Source of the DNA: Acidimicrobiales bacterium
Lineage (GTDB): Bacteria; Actinomycetota; Acidimicrobiia; Acidimicrobiales; Ilumatobacteraceae
Assembly: GCA_030830415.1 (NCBI GenBank)
Contig: JAURNB010000045.1
Coordinates: 1 to 6,615, forward strand
Direction: 5' to 3'
Length of the DNA stretch: 6,615 nucleotides
Position 1 is the stretch's first letter; every line of letters begins with the position of its first letter. Below the pieces are notes generated by a model. The model was not told where the DNA came from. It searched no databases and saw nothing but the letters and a program-made list of their open reading frames with translations. Positions 1 through 5,776 of the stretch are shown piece after piece. The position numbers and the translations under genes were made by a program.

Positions 1-627
1 ATTTGCTACAGCCATTTAACAATGAGTGAATCACAGATCTATCACAAGGTTCAGAAAATGAGCCACGACGAAAAGGTACGACTCATTCGCGCCTATGTAG
101 GTGACCGTACCAACAGGCGTCATCGCCCTGGTCGCGCTTTTGAACGAACCGACTATCGCTTTGATGTTCTGTCTGACTACGGAGCATTCCGCGATATGCA
201 GCGCCACAGAATGCTCACTATTGAGTGGCAGCCGCTCACACCAAACCATGGCTATGTGCGTCCAGACATCGTTGACGATGCAGGACAAACCTCCGCATTT
301 GATGACGTGATGGAACGCTCAGCAGATCTTTATGATGCTCTTCTTCCCGAGTATCCCGCACAGGCGCCCTATGCGGTTTCTATGGCCTACCGCATTCGCT
401 ATGTCATGCAGTTCAATGCACGAGAAGCTATGCACATGCTCGAATTACGCTCGAGTCCACAGGGGCACCCTGCATACCGCAAAGTTGCACTCGACATGCA
501 TGGCCTCATTCGCGATCAGGCCGGCCATAAGGCCGTTGCCGAAGCGATGATCCATATGACCACAGATGTACCTGAATTGGAGCGTCTGGAATCTGAGCGA
601 CGTGCAGAGGCAAAGCGCAACGGCTGA
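1..627 (+). CDS. FAD-dependent thymidylate synthase (ThyX)-like protein, C-terminal part, 5' end cut by window edge
   Basis: Reading frame 1 is open from base 1, so the ATG at 22 is almost certainly internal: the residues before it (ICYSHLT) continue the protein. ThyX makes dTMP from dUMP using FAD, NADPH and methylene-tetrahydrofolate in the cytoplasm. Counting from the Met at 22, the ThyX-like signature is FRDMQRHRMLTIEWQ (residues 56-70), where RHR matches the dUMP/flavin-binding motif. The later block NAREAMHMLELR followed by QGHPAYRKVA (132-156) corresponds to the ThyX segment usually written LR..RL..AQ.EIR. A second RHR lies at 33-35 (NRRHRPGRAFERT) and fits RHR-x7-S/T. The serines of the classical motif are missing after the first-named RHR. 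From memory, actinobacteria carry a long-type ThyX homologue of about 500 residues with this C-terminal half, so most of the gene should lie to the left. Family assignment is firm. Whether it is catalytically active cannot be told from this part. Confidence 0.85.
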   Translation: MCYSHLTMSESQIYHKVQKMSHDEKVRLIRAYVGDRTNRRHRPGRAFERTDYRFDVLSDYGAFRDMQRHRMLTIEWQPLTPNHGYVRPDIVDDAGQTSAFDDVMERSADLYDALLPEYPAQAPYAVSMAYRIRYVMQFNAREAMHMLELRSSPQGHPAYRKVALDMHGLIRDQAGHKAVAEAMIHMTTDVPELERLESERRAEAKRNG

Positions 628-691
628 CCGTCGCTACAAATGATCAAAAAACCAACAAAATGATAAAAATTTTGTGAGATTTCCACAGGAT

Positions 692-722
692 TTGCACGGA
701 AGTACCGCCGAGCACCTATGGT
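692..722 (+). promoter_or_regulatory. Weak candidate promoter for the acidic-protein cluster
   Basis: The 164-base gap between the ThyX-like gene and the acidic-protein gene must contain the cluster promoter unless the cluster is read through from upstream. TTGCAC (692-697) and TATGGT (717-722) resemble -35 and -10 boxes, but the spacer is 19 bases, longer than ideal. A second -10-like box, TACAGT, lies at 748-753 without a good -35. The left part of the gap (638-674) is AT-rich and contains a weak A/T hairpin but no GC stem with a U-run, so I call no terminator. Confidence 0.25.
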
Positions 723-777
723 ACGCGCTGAAGGCGAACAGATTGTCTACAGTTCGCTCGCCCCCAAAGCAATAACG

Positions 778-782
778 AAAGG
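778..782 (+). promoter_or_regulatory. Ribosome binding site of the acidic protein gene
   Basis: AAAGG lies 9 bases before the ATG at 792. It supports this start over any later in-frame codon. Confidence 0.5.
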
Positions 783-791
783 TTTCGGTTT

Positions 792-1325
792 ATGGCAAGC
801 AGCAAAAAGAAGCCAGCTAAACAAATAGATATCGATCCAGAAGACGAAGTAATTGAAATTGAAGAAGGCGATGAAGTAGACGACATCGCACTTGTTGACG
901 ACCTTGACCCCGATCTCGACCCAGACGATCTTGCTGAAGAATTAGAAGATGACCCTCTGCTCGAGGATGACGATTTTGTTGCTACAGACGACGACGAAGC
1001 CGACGACACCGAAGCAATGACACCTGCATCTCGTCGCGCCGCTGCTGCTGGTGAAGACGAAGATGATGACGATCTCACTACTCCCGATGACGTCGAAGAA
1101 GACCTCGACAAAATTCTCAAAGACCGCCTCGTTGCAGCCGACGATGTTCCCATCGAAGACGACGATGAAGAAGGCGAAGTTGACGAACGCAACACCGACG
1201 GAGACCGTTTACAGCCTCGTCAAGCAGGTGAAGAGATGTGCTCGCAATGCTTCCTTCTCGTTCGTCGCAGTGCTCCTAACTGCCCAGTAGGCGACGATGC
1301 TTGCCCTATTTTTGCTGTGAAGTAA
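792..1325 (+). CDS. Highly acidic protein with C-terminal CxxC...C...C cluster (DUF4193-like)
   Basis: Cytoplasmic protein of 177 residues and unknown function. After a short lysine-rich start (SKKKPAK, 4-10), residues 12-135 are dominated by Asp and Glu, about 37% of the whole protein, and are presumably disordered. A conserved-looking helix, VEEDLDKILKDRLVA (101-115), interrupts this region. The C-terminus is different: C150-x2-C153-x10-C164-x6-C171 within MCSQCFLLVRRS, which fits a small zinc ribbon. The order EDLDxILxDRL, acidic stretch, CxxCFL resembles the actinobacterial DUF4193 family. That assignment is from memory, and the usual last pair CRDC is replaced here by a looser C...C. The ATG at 792 has an AAAGG ribosome site. 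It is the first gene of a cluster whose next gene begins 11 bases after its stop. A long serine-rich frame on the other strand is an artefact of the GAC/GAT/GAA codons. A role in transcription or RNA polymerase binding is possible but not shown. Confidence 0.85.
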   Translation: MASSKKKPAKQIDIDPEDEVIEIEEGDEVDDIALVDDLDPDLDPDDLAEELEDDPLLEDDDFVATDDDEADDTEAMTPASRRAAAAGEDEDDDDLTTPDDVEEDLDKILKDRLVAADDVPIEDDDEEGEVDERNTDGDRLQPRQAGEEMCSQCFLLVRRSAPNCPVGDDACPIFAVK

Positions 1326-1336
1326 GCGGCACATTC

Positions 1337-1678
1337 ATGACACAACCTTCATTGAAAGATCTCACGACACGCGTAGATCAACATCTCAGAAATGCTCGCT
1401 TCATCGGAAAACTTTCTGTCGACATGGCGCAAAAGAAACTTCAAGAGTTTTGTGCCACTTCTCATGACTCGTCGTCAAAGGATGTTGAAGCCCCAGTAGT
1501 GGTTGCGGCAACAGCAACCGAAGCGCCAATAGAAAACTACGACGCTTTGACCGCTAAGGAAATTGTCGCTTCACTTGCTGGGTTGTCCTCGGCGCAGTTA
1601 GTTTCTGTTTTCAATTACGAGAATGCTCGACGCCAGCGCAGAACCATCTTGAAAGCGGCCAGTTCCGGCAATGAGTAG
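1337..1678 (+). CDS. Small helical protein with actinobacterial C-terminal module (DUF8129-like)
   Basis: 113-residue protein of unknown function. It has an N-terminal amphipathic helical part (about 4-40, LKDLTTRVDQHL...KKLQEF), a low-complexity linker rich in Ala, Val and Thr (41-64), and a C-terminal module at 65-108 reading IENYDALTAKEIVASL, then AGLSSAQLVSVFNYE, then ARRQRRTIL. The pattern YD.LTA.EIV..L..L....L..V..YE...R.RRTIL occurs at the end of many small actinobacterial proteins, including lipid-droplet or phasin-like ones. I believe it is catalogued as DUF8129, but have not verified this. I chose the ATG at 1337 over the TTG at 1301, because the TTG would run through the end of the upstream gene. 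The ribosome site is weak, so translation may be coupled to the upstream gene, whose stop is 11 bases before. Its own stop overlaps the start of the GNAT-like gene. No signal peptide or membrane segment is seen. Confidence 0.75.
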   Translation: MTQPSLKDLTTRVDQHLRNARFIGKLSVDMAQKKLQEFCATSHDSSSKDVEAPVVVAATATEAPIENYDALTAKEIVASLAGLSSAQLVSVFNYENARRQRRTILKAASSGNE

Positions 1679-2129
1679 GGAAGTAGCGCTAGCTACTCAC
1701 CTTGTGGGTCCGCTGCGCTTCAGCGTAAGTGAAGTCGCCGAGACCGATGAACAACTCACCAAGGCACGACGCAAGGCAAAGGCAGCGCTCAGTGCCCAAC
1801 GTGGAGTAAACACCCAGAACTTCCTTACGTCGTTGATTTGTGATGCGTCGGGGAGCAAGCCTTTTGCGCTGGTGAGCGAAGTTGACGGTATTACTGTCGG
1901 GTTTGTACTCGGATGCGTTGTTGGCAGCCGCTGCATCATCACGGCTCTCTACGTTGAAGAGAAGTGCAGGTCTCTCGGCGTTGGCGCACATCTTCTCGCC
2001 TGCGCGCGAAACTTCGATGCAACCGCCAGAGAGACTCTTGTTTGCGTATTGCCCGGACAAAGAGAACTGAAGAATCTATGTGAGCAAGCAGGGCTGCCCG
2101 CTCAAGTTATTTTTGCAGGAACGCCTTAG
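1671..2129 (+). CDS. GNAT-family acyltransferase-like protein
   Basis: Protein of 152 residues. GNAT enzymes move an acyl group, usually acetyl, from CoA to an amine. The C-terminal half has the expected order: a strand pair at about 65-85 (FALVSEVDGITVGFVLG), the strand ITALYVEEKCR (90-100), then the CoA pyrophosphate-binding motif R-S-L-G-V-G-A (100-106, fitting (Q/R)xxGx(G/A)) followed by a helix, and a last strand and helix (122-142) with PGQRELKNLCEQAG, similar to GNAT motif B. The N-terminal 50 residues are helical and not recognised. The ATG lies inside the end of the previous gene, an 8-base overlap (ATGAGTAG) that suggests translational coupling. Its substrate is unknown; its neighbours suggest a small-protein or protein-modification role, which is inference. 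The gene ends against the enoyl-CoA hydratase gene on the other strand, sharing 4 bases. Confidence 0.75.
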   Translation: MSREVALATHLVGPLRFSVSEVAETDEQLTKARRKAKAALSAQRGVNTQNFLTSLICDASGSKPFALVSEVDGITVGFVLGCVVGSRCIITALYVEEKCRSLGVGAHLLACARNFDATARETLVCVLPGQRELKNLCEQAGLPAQVIFAGTP

Positions 2130-2911
2130 CGCGCCTTCCAACTCGGGAGTCGCTTTTCAATAAAGGCATTCAAGCCTTCTTTGGTGTCTTCAGAAGCCAT
2201 GATTGCACCAAACTCGGCATTTGTCATATTGATGAGGGTCTCATCGTCTTCATAAGCAGAGGCAAGCACTACCTTGCGACTTGCCCACACCGCGAGGGGA
2301 GCAGCAGCGCAAATACGCTCAGCGATCTCTAGCGCTTTTGGCATCACTTGATCTGGAGCTACAACATGGTTTACGAGACCGAGTTCGTACGCCCTCTGTG
2401 CAGCAAGTGGCTCACCAGTGAGAATGATTTCCAGAGCAGCACCACGACCAATGGCTCGCGGAAGTCGAAAGAGTCCGCCCGCTCCGGCTATGAGGTTGCG
2501 CTTCACTTCTGCAAGACCAAATGATGACCTGTTGCTTGCCACGACGAGGTCACAAGACAAAACAATTTCACAGCCACCAGCAGTGGCCAAACCATCGACA
2601 GCAACAATGATGGGTTTACGACGCTCACGATATGCAATACCTGCAAAGCCTCCACGCTTTGTGCTCAAGCCACCTGCATTTCCAGAGTTGATTGCTTTGA
2701 GGTCTGCTCCAGCACAGAAAACTGGTTTCTCTTGGCCTGCAGTATTCGCGGTCACAATTCCGACCCAAATATCGTCGTCTGCTTCAATAGCATCGAGTGC
2801 AGCTTCAACTCCGCTGGCGACGTCGCCATTGACAGCGTTGCGAGCTTCGGGACGATTCAGCGTGATGATGCCGATGCGGCCACGCTTTTCAAAAAGGACA
2901 ATGTCTGACAT
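2126..2911 (-). CDS. Enoyl-CoA hydratase/isomerase family protein (crotonase)
   Basis: 261 residues, the usual length for a monofunctional crotonase, which typically hydrates trans-2-enoyl-CoA to 3-hydroxyacyl-CoA in fatty-acid or amino-acid breakdown. The oxyanion-hole segments are FCAGADLKAI (65-74) and TAGGCE (110-115). Both catalytic glutamates of the rat mitochondrial hydratase are present: E115 in GGCE and E135 in FGLAE, with the correct 20-residue spacing. The motif AGAGGLFRLPRAIG (142-155), then LTGEPLAAQRAYELGLVN (164-181), completes the family pattern. The start ATG gives the standard N-terminus MSDIVLFEKRGRIGIITLNR. It lies 37 bases after the stop of the 438-residue unknown gene and is probably co-transcribed with it; the ribosome site is weak. 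A 5-bp inverted repeat (CTTAG/CTAAG, 2920-2938) sits in this gap. Two active glutamates suggest a true hydratase rather than an isomerase or hydrolase, but the substrate cannot be read from the sequence. Confidence 0.93.
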   Translation of the reverse strand: MSDIVLFEKRGRIGIITLNRPEARNAVNGDVASGVEAALDAIEADDDIWVGIVTANTAGQEKPVFCAGADLKAINSGNAGGLSTKRGGFAGIAYRERRKPIIVAVDGLATAGGCEIVLSCDLVVASNRSSFGLAEVKRNLIAGAGGLFRLPRAIGRGAALEIILTGEPLAAQRAYELGLVNHVVAPDQVMPKALEIAERICAAAPLAVWASRKVVLASAYEDDETLINMTNAEFGAIMASEDTKEGLNAFIEKRLPSWKAR

Positions 2912-2948
2912 AGAGACATCTTAGGACCCACAGCTAAGTGAGGAGAAT

Positions 2949-4265
2949 TTAAGCCTCTTTTGGCTGTGCAGGTGCTTGAACTGGTTTTTTCTTGTCTACA
3001 GGCCGTGTAGGGCGCAATGGACGCGGCATAGCAGTTCCGGGGGTCACCACAATGCTGAAGAGAGCCGCAATTTGCGGAATAGATGGCGCCAAGCGAGTAA
3101 TAGTGGTTGCCAATTCCGTGGTCACTGCATTCGGCGGAGCAGGGGCAACAAGTTGTGACCTCACAGGGCTAAAGGCAGCAGCCTCAAGCACAGCAATCCA
3201 ACGATCGCTCGGTGCATCGGCTTCAAGATTCTGCGAAGCAGCAGCAGCGAGGCGTGAACCGAGCTCTGAAGGGAACGGTGCGCCAGCCTTAGGAGGCTGT
3301 GATGACAACTTCAAGGCACGCACAATACGACCAACCTTGATTGCTGCATCGATATCGGACAGCCATTCTTTTTGATCTTTTTCTTGACGTGCAACGAGTC
3401 CTTCACGAAGGGTCTTTGCAATTGCACGTGTTGTTTCATCGCGGGCGATTGCTGGGTCGTCACCAGAAGTAACAACAGAACGCAGATCGCGCAGGTCGAG
3501 AGTATCGAGATCGGCAACAGCAGCGTCGGCACGGTCGAGCCATTCAGCGACGCGCAATTTTGGAAGAAGGTTTTCAGCCATGGTGATGAGACCATCGGCA
3601 GGAATGAGTTCTTTTCCTTCTTGCTTGAGCAGTTTGTTTTGGTCTGCAATTGCCGTACGCACTGCAGGAATACCACCAGACAGCACGCGCTCAGCAATTG
3701 CGCTTTGTGCTTCTGGAAGATTTGCCAAGATGGTGTTGCGATGCGCGCGACCAGGCTTCAATCGTTTTGCACGTGGACGCTGCGGCAGGTCGGGTGGAGG
3801 AGTAAAGGAAGGACGGCGACGAGTTTCTTGTCCTTCACGGCGAGGCTCGCGTACTTTACCTTCTTCTTTTGCACCATCTTCACGGCGCGGACGTCGCGCA
3901 CCCTTGTCGCCAGGTTTTCCGTCGCCAGGCTTGTCGCCACGACGAGCATTGCGCTTGTCTCCAGAAAATGAACGCTCGGAACGTGGAGCCTTGGTTTCCA
4001 TGACTGCTTGAAATGGTTTGTCTGAAGGAAGGATTTCAATGCGTTCCAATTTTTCAACGCGTTGTTTACCAGCAACAACACCCAAAATAGTGATGCCATC
4101 GATAGCAAACTCGGCATCGGCTTTTACTACGTCTCCGACTTTGTGAGATGAAGACAGAATGGATCCGTCGAGTACACCTTTAGGATTTTTGGCTCCAGCT
4201 GCTCGCCAGGTCCACGAACCGTCGGGGCTGTTACTGGTGAGTTCAATTTCAATCCTGCGAGACAT
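2949..4265 (-). CDS. Conserved-looking protein of unknown function: small beta N-domain, basic disordered linker, helical C-terminal region
   Basis: I do not recognise this 438-residue protein. Residues 1-82 look like a small beta-rich domain: MSRRIEIELT, GSWTWRAAGAKNPKG, then KVGDVVKADAEFAIDGITIL. The VGDVV...DGI pattern recalls OB/TRAM-like or cold-shock-like nucleic-acid-binding folds; this is inference. Residues 90-175 are strongly basic and low in complexity (many Arg, Lys, Gly and Pro, with a GDKPGDGKPGDKG repeat), probably disordered and suited to binding RNA or DNA. Residues 180-375 are predicted helical by eye (for example IADQNKLLKQEGKEL, EWLDRADAAVADLDTLDLRD and ARQEKDQKEWLSDIDAAIK), without a known motif. 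The tail (410-438) is rich in Pro, Lys and Arg. No signal peptide or membrane segment is seen. I prefer the ATG at 4265; a TTG two codons upstream (4271) is possible, and neither has a good ribosome site. The gene is divergent from the carbonic-anhydrase/prmA pair and upstream of the crotonase gene. Confidence 0.8.
   Translation of the reverse strand: MSRRIEIELTSNSPDGSWTWRAAGAKNPKGVLDGSILSSSHKVGDVVKADAEFAIDGITILGVVAGKQRVEKLERIEILPSDKPFQAVMETKAPRSERSFSGDKRNARRGDKPGDGKPGDKGARRPRREDGAKEEGKVREPRREGQETRRRPSFTPPPDLPQRPRAKRLKPGRAHRNTILANLPEAQSAIAERVLSGGIPAVRTAIADQNKLLKQEGKELIPADGLITMAENLLPKLRVAEWLDRADAAVADLDTLDLRDLRSVVTSGDDPAIARDETTRAIAKTLREGLVARQEKDQKEWLSDIDAAIKVGRIVRALKLSSQPPKAGAPFPSELGSRLAAAASQNLEADAPSDRWIAVLEAAAFSPVRSQLVAPAPPNAVTTELATTITRLAPSIPQIAALFSIVVTPGTAMPRPLRPTRPVDKKKPVQAPAQPKEA
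3900..3938 (-). repeat. Short in-frame Gly-Asp-Lys-Pro repeat in the basic linker
   Basis: Inside the 438-residue protein, residues 110-122 read GDKPGDGKPGDKG. The DNA carries three copies of GGCGAC spaced 15 and 12 bases apart, which suggests small in-frame duplications of the disordered linker. Confidence 0.5.
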
Positions 4266-4344
4266 AGGCAAGCAACGCTAACGGCAAAATCGCGATATTT
4301 CGCTGATCGAGCGACATTGTCAGCCGCGTGTCTTTCACCGTTAG

Positions 4345-4350
4345 TAACAT
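4345..4350 (+). promoter_or_regulatory. Candidate -10 box for a leaderless transcript
   Basis: TAACAT fits the actinobacterial -10 consensus TANNNT. A start 7 bases downstream of its last base falls on the G of the GTG start codon at 4357, and there is no Shine-Dalgarno sequence before that codon. Leaderless mRNAs starting at AUG or GUG are common in actinobacteria. No well-placed -35 is visible: TTGTCA at 4317-4322 is too far away. On the opposite strand a TTGACA (4355-4350) and a CTGACA (4323-4318) could serve as -35 boxes for the divergent gene, but without convincing -10 partners. Confidence 0.4.
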
Positions 4351-4356
4351 GTCAAT

Positions 4357-4878
4357 GTGCCTATTTACGCTTTAGGAACCCAGGTTCCCGACATTGACCC
4401 CACTGCCTACGTACATCCCGATGCAGTTGTCATTGGGAGTGTCACCATCGGACCAGAGTCCACCATCTGGGCCGGAGCAGTTCTTCGCGGAGACGACGGC
4501 AAAATCGTGATAGGGGCGCGTACCAGCATCCAAGATGGAACGGTCATCCACACCACTCCGATGTATCCAACAACGGTCGGAGACGACTGCGTGATTGGCC
4601 ACATTGTGCACTTAGAGGGTTGCACCATCGAAAGCAATTCTCAGGTCTCGTCGGGTTCAATTGTGTTGCACCAAGTGGTGGTGCGCTCTGGTGCAATTGT
4701 TGCAGCCAATGCCGTTGTACTCAATGGTATGGAAGTCCCCAGTGGCGCACTTGCCGTCGGTGCTCCTGCAACCATCAAACTCGATCGCGCTCGATCTGGC
4801 GACATTGCAATGGGTGTTGCGGCTTACGTGGCAAAGGGTCGTCGATTCCGCAAAGAACTACGCCGCATCGATGAATGA
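4357..4878 (+). CDS. Gamma-carbonic-anhydrase-like hexapeptide-repeat protein (YrdA/PaaY group)
   Basis: 173-residue left-handed beta-helix protein with a terminal helix, the usual length for the family, which assembles as trimers. Hexapeptide turns run from about 19 to 135 (for example PDAVVIGSVTIG, SGAIVAANAVV). The family core LRGDDGKIVIG (43-53) and SIQDGTVIH (57-65) is clear. Family metal ligands in the Methanosarcina Cam enzyme are three histidines with the last two five residues apart. Here H65 and H82 (in IGHIVHLEGC) fit, but the third position is E87, and an extra H85 lies between. The GTG start gives the typical N-terminus MPIYALG; no ATG in frame is better. The gene overlaps prmA by 8 bases. 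CO2 hydration is possible, but many members of this group show little or no such activity, so the enzyme activity is uncertain while the fold is not. Confidence 0.9.
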   Translation: MPIYALGTQVPDIDPTAYVHPDAVVIGSVTIGPESTIWAGAVLRGDDGKIVIGARTSIQDGTVIHTTPMYPTTVGDDCVIGHIVHLEGCTIESNSQVSSGSIVLHQVVVRSGAIVAANAVVLNGMEVPSGALAVGAPATIKLDRARSGDIAMGVAAYVAKGRRFRKELRRIDE

Positions 4879-5776
4879 TTCGTCGCAACGCATTTCTGAA
4901 AATATCCTTCTAGAGGTTTTAGTCGTTCAAGAGTTTGTGGAAATTGTGAGCGATGCTCTGTGGGCATGCGGCGCACAAGCTGTTGAAGTCATCGACGAGA
5001 GCGCACACAGCATTGTTCGCACCCACCTCGGGCCCGAGCCCTTGAAGCAGTGGGAAAGCCATGTTGAATATTTCGGCAACGAAGAAAACAGACTGCAGCA
5101 ATGGCCAGTGCGCTTGTTTTCACAAAACAGCGACGTAGCCAATACGTGGCGTCAATTTGCAAAAGTAACTCTCGTTGAATCTGTTGCCCTTGTTCCGCAT
5201 TGGAAGAGGGAAGAGTTCAATGAATCCGACTCATTGGCTCTTCCCATCTTCATCGAGCCTTACGGTTCTTTTGGCATAGGAGATCACCCCACGACGCGGG
5301 CAACACTTTCTCTAGCGTTACAGAATCTGAATGAAGCGAATGTCGCACCGCATATTCTCGACATCGGTTGTGGTTCTGGTGTACTCAGTATTGCGTTACT
5401 CAAAAAACACAGTGGCCAAGCACACGGCATAGATCTTGCAGCAACTGCAATAGAAGCAAGTGTTTTCAATGCGAATTTAAATGGCGTGGAAGACTCATTC
5501 ACTTGTCAACAAGGTGGCCTTGAATGTATTTCCGGCACGTTCACACACGTGTTGGCCAACATTTTGGCTCCGGTGTTGCTTGACGGCGCAGTTGCAATCT
5601 GCGGCGCGGTGCAAAAAGACGGTTATCTTTTCTTAAGCGGTTTCACTGAATCGAGAGAACACGACATCATTGCGTGTTACGAAGAGCTTGGATTTCGCTT
5701 CCTCAACAAACAAGAAATTGACGGCTGGCTTGCGCTCAGCCTGCAGCGCGTGAGCGAACACCAATTGGTGCAATGA
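4871..5776 (+). CDS. prmA: Ribosomal protein L11 methyltransferase PrmA
   Basis: 301 residues, matching the family length of about 290-300. PrmA uses S-adenosylmethionine to methylate ribosomal protein L11; in E. coli it acts on the N-terminal amine and two lysines. The N-terminal domain that recognises L11 (about 1-95) is divergent. The linker and catalytic domain are clear: FGIGDHPTTRATL (134-146, usual form GTGTHPTT), the SAM-binding motif ILDIGCGSGVLSIAL (162-176), the acidic residue D188 at the end of the second strand (HGIDLAATAIEA), and NIL followed by AP (230-234). LSGFTESREHDIIACYEELGF (255-275) matches the family C-terminus, split in practice as LSGF and YEELGF. The ATG at 4871 gives this length; the frame extends upstream only as a shadow of the carbonic-anhydrase-like gene. 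Overlapping starts (ATGAATGA) imply translational coupling with that gene. The end overlaps the WhiB-like gene on the other strand by 41 bases. Confidence 0.9.
   Translation: MNDSSQRISENILLEVLVVQEFVEIVSDALWACGAQAVEVIDESAHSIVRTHLGPEPLKQWESHVEYFGNEENRLQQWPVRLFSQNSDVANTWRQFAKVTLVESVALVPHWKREEFNESDSLALPIFIEPYGSFGIGDHPTTRATLSLALQNLNEANVAPHILDIGCGSGVLSIALLKKHSGQAHGIDLAATAIEASVFNANLNGVEDSFTCQQGGLECISGTFTHVLANILAPVLLDGAVAICGAVQKDGYLFLSGFTESREHDIIACYEELGFRFLNKQEIDGWLALSLQRVSEHQLVQ

Noticed and set aside
22..24. ATG as the start of the ThyX-like gene
   Set aside because: The frame is open to the left edge and the preceding residues fit a continuing protein; no ribosome site is present.
656..675. AT-rich inverted repeat as a terminator for the ThyX-like gene
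   Set aside because: The stem CAAAAT/ATTTTG has a single G-C pair per arm and no U-run, too weak to call.
702..724. GTACC...GGTAC inverted repeat as an operator
   Set aside because: Only 5 bp with a 13-base loop; expected by chance in a region of this size.
716..1195. 159-codon serine-rich frame on the minus strand
   Set aside because: It is antisense to the Asp/Glu-rich gene; GAC, GAT and GAA codons read backwards as Ser and Phe codons in a shifted frame. It has no ribosome site and no family features.
1301..1336. TTG start giving a 12-residue extension of the 113-residue protein
   Set aside because: It would lie within the coding sequence of the acidic protein and uses a rare start, while the ATG at 1337 follows the upstream stop neatly.
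2418..2924. 168-codon plus-strand frame
   Set aside because: Antisense to the crotonase gene, which has full family motifs; the frame's composition is a shadow of it.
3311..4117. Several frames of 119-199 codons on both strands
   Set aside because: They overlap the 438-codon gene. Their Cys/Phe/Ser-rich or Arg-rich make-up is what other frames of that Lys/Arg/Ala-rich gene produce.
4661..4870. N-terminal extension of prmA by 70 codons
   Set aside because: The segment is the carbonic-anhydrase-like gene read in another frame; the start at 4871 gives normal PrmA length.
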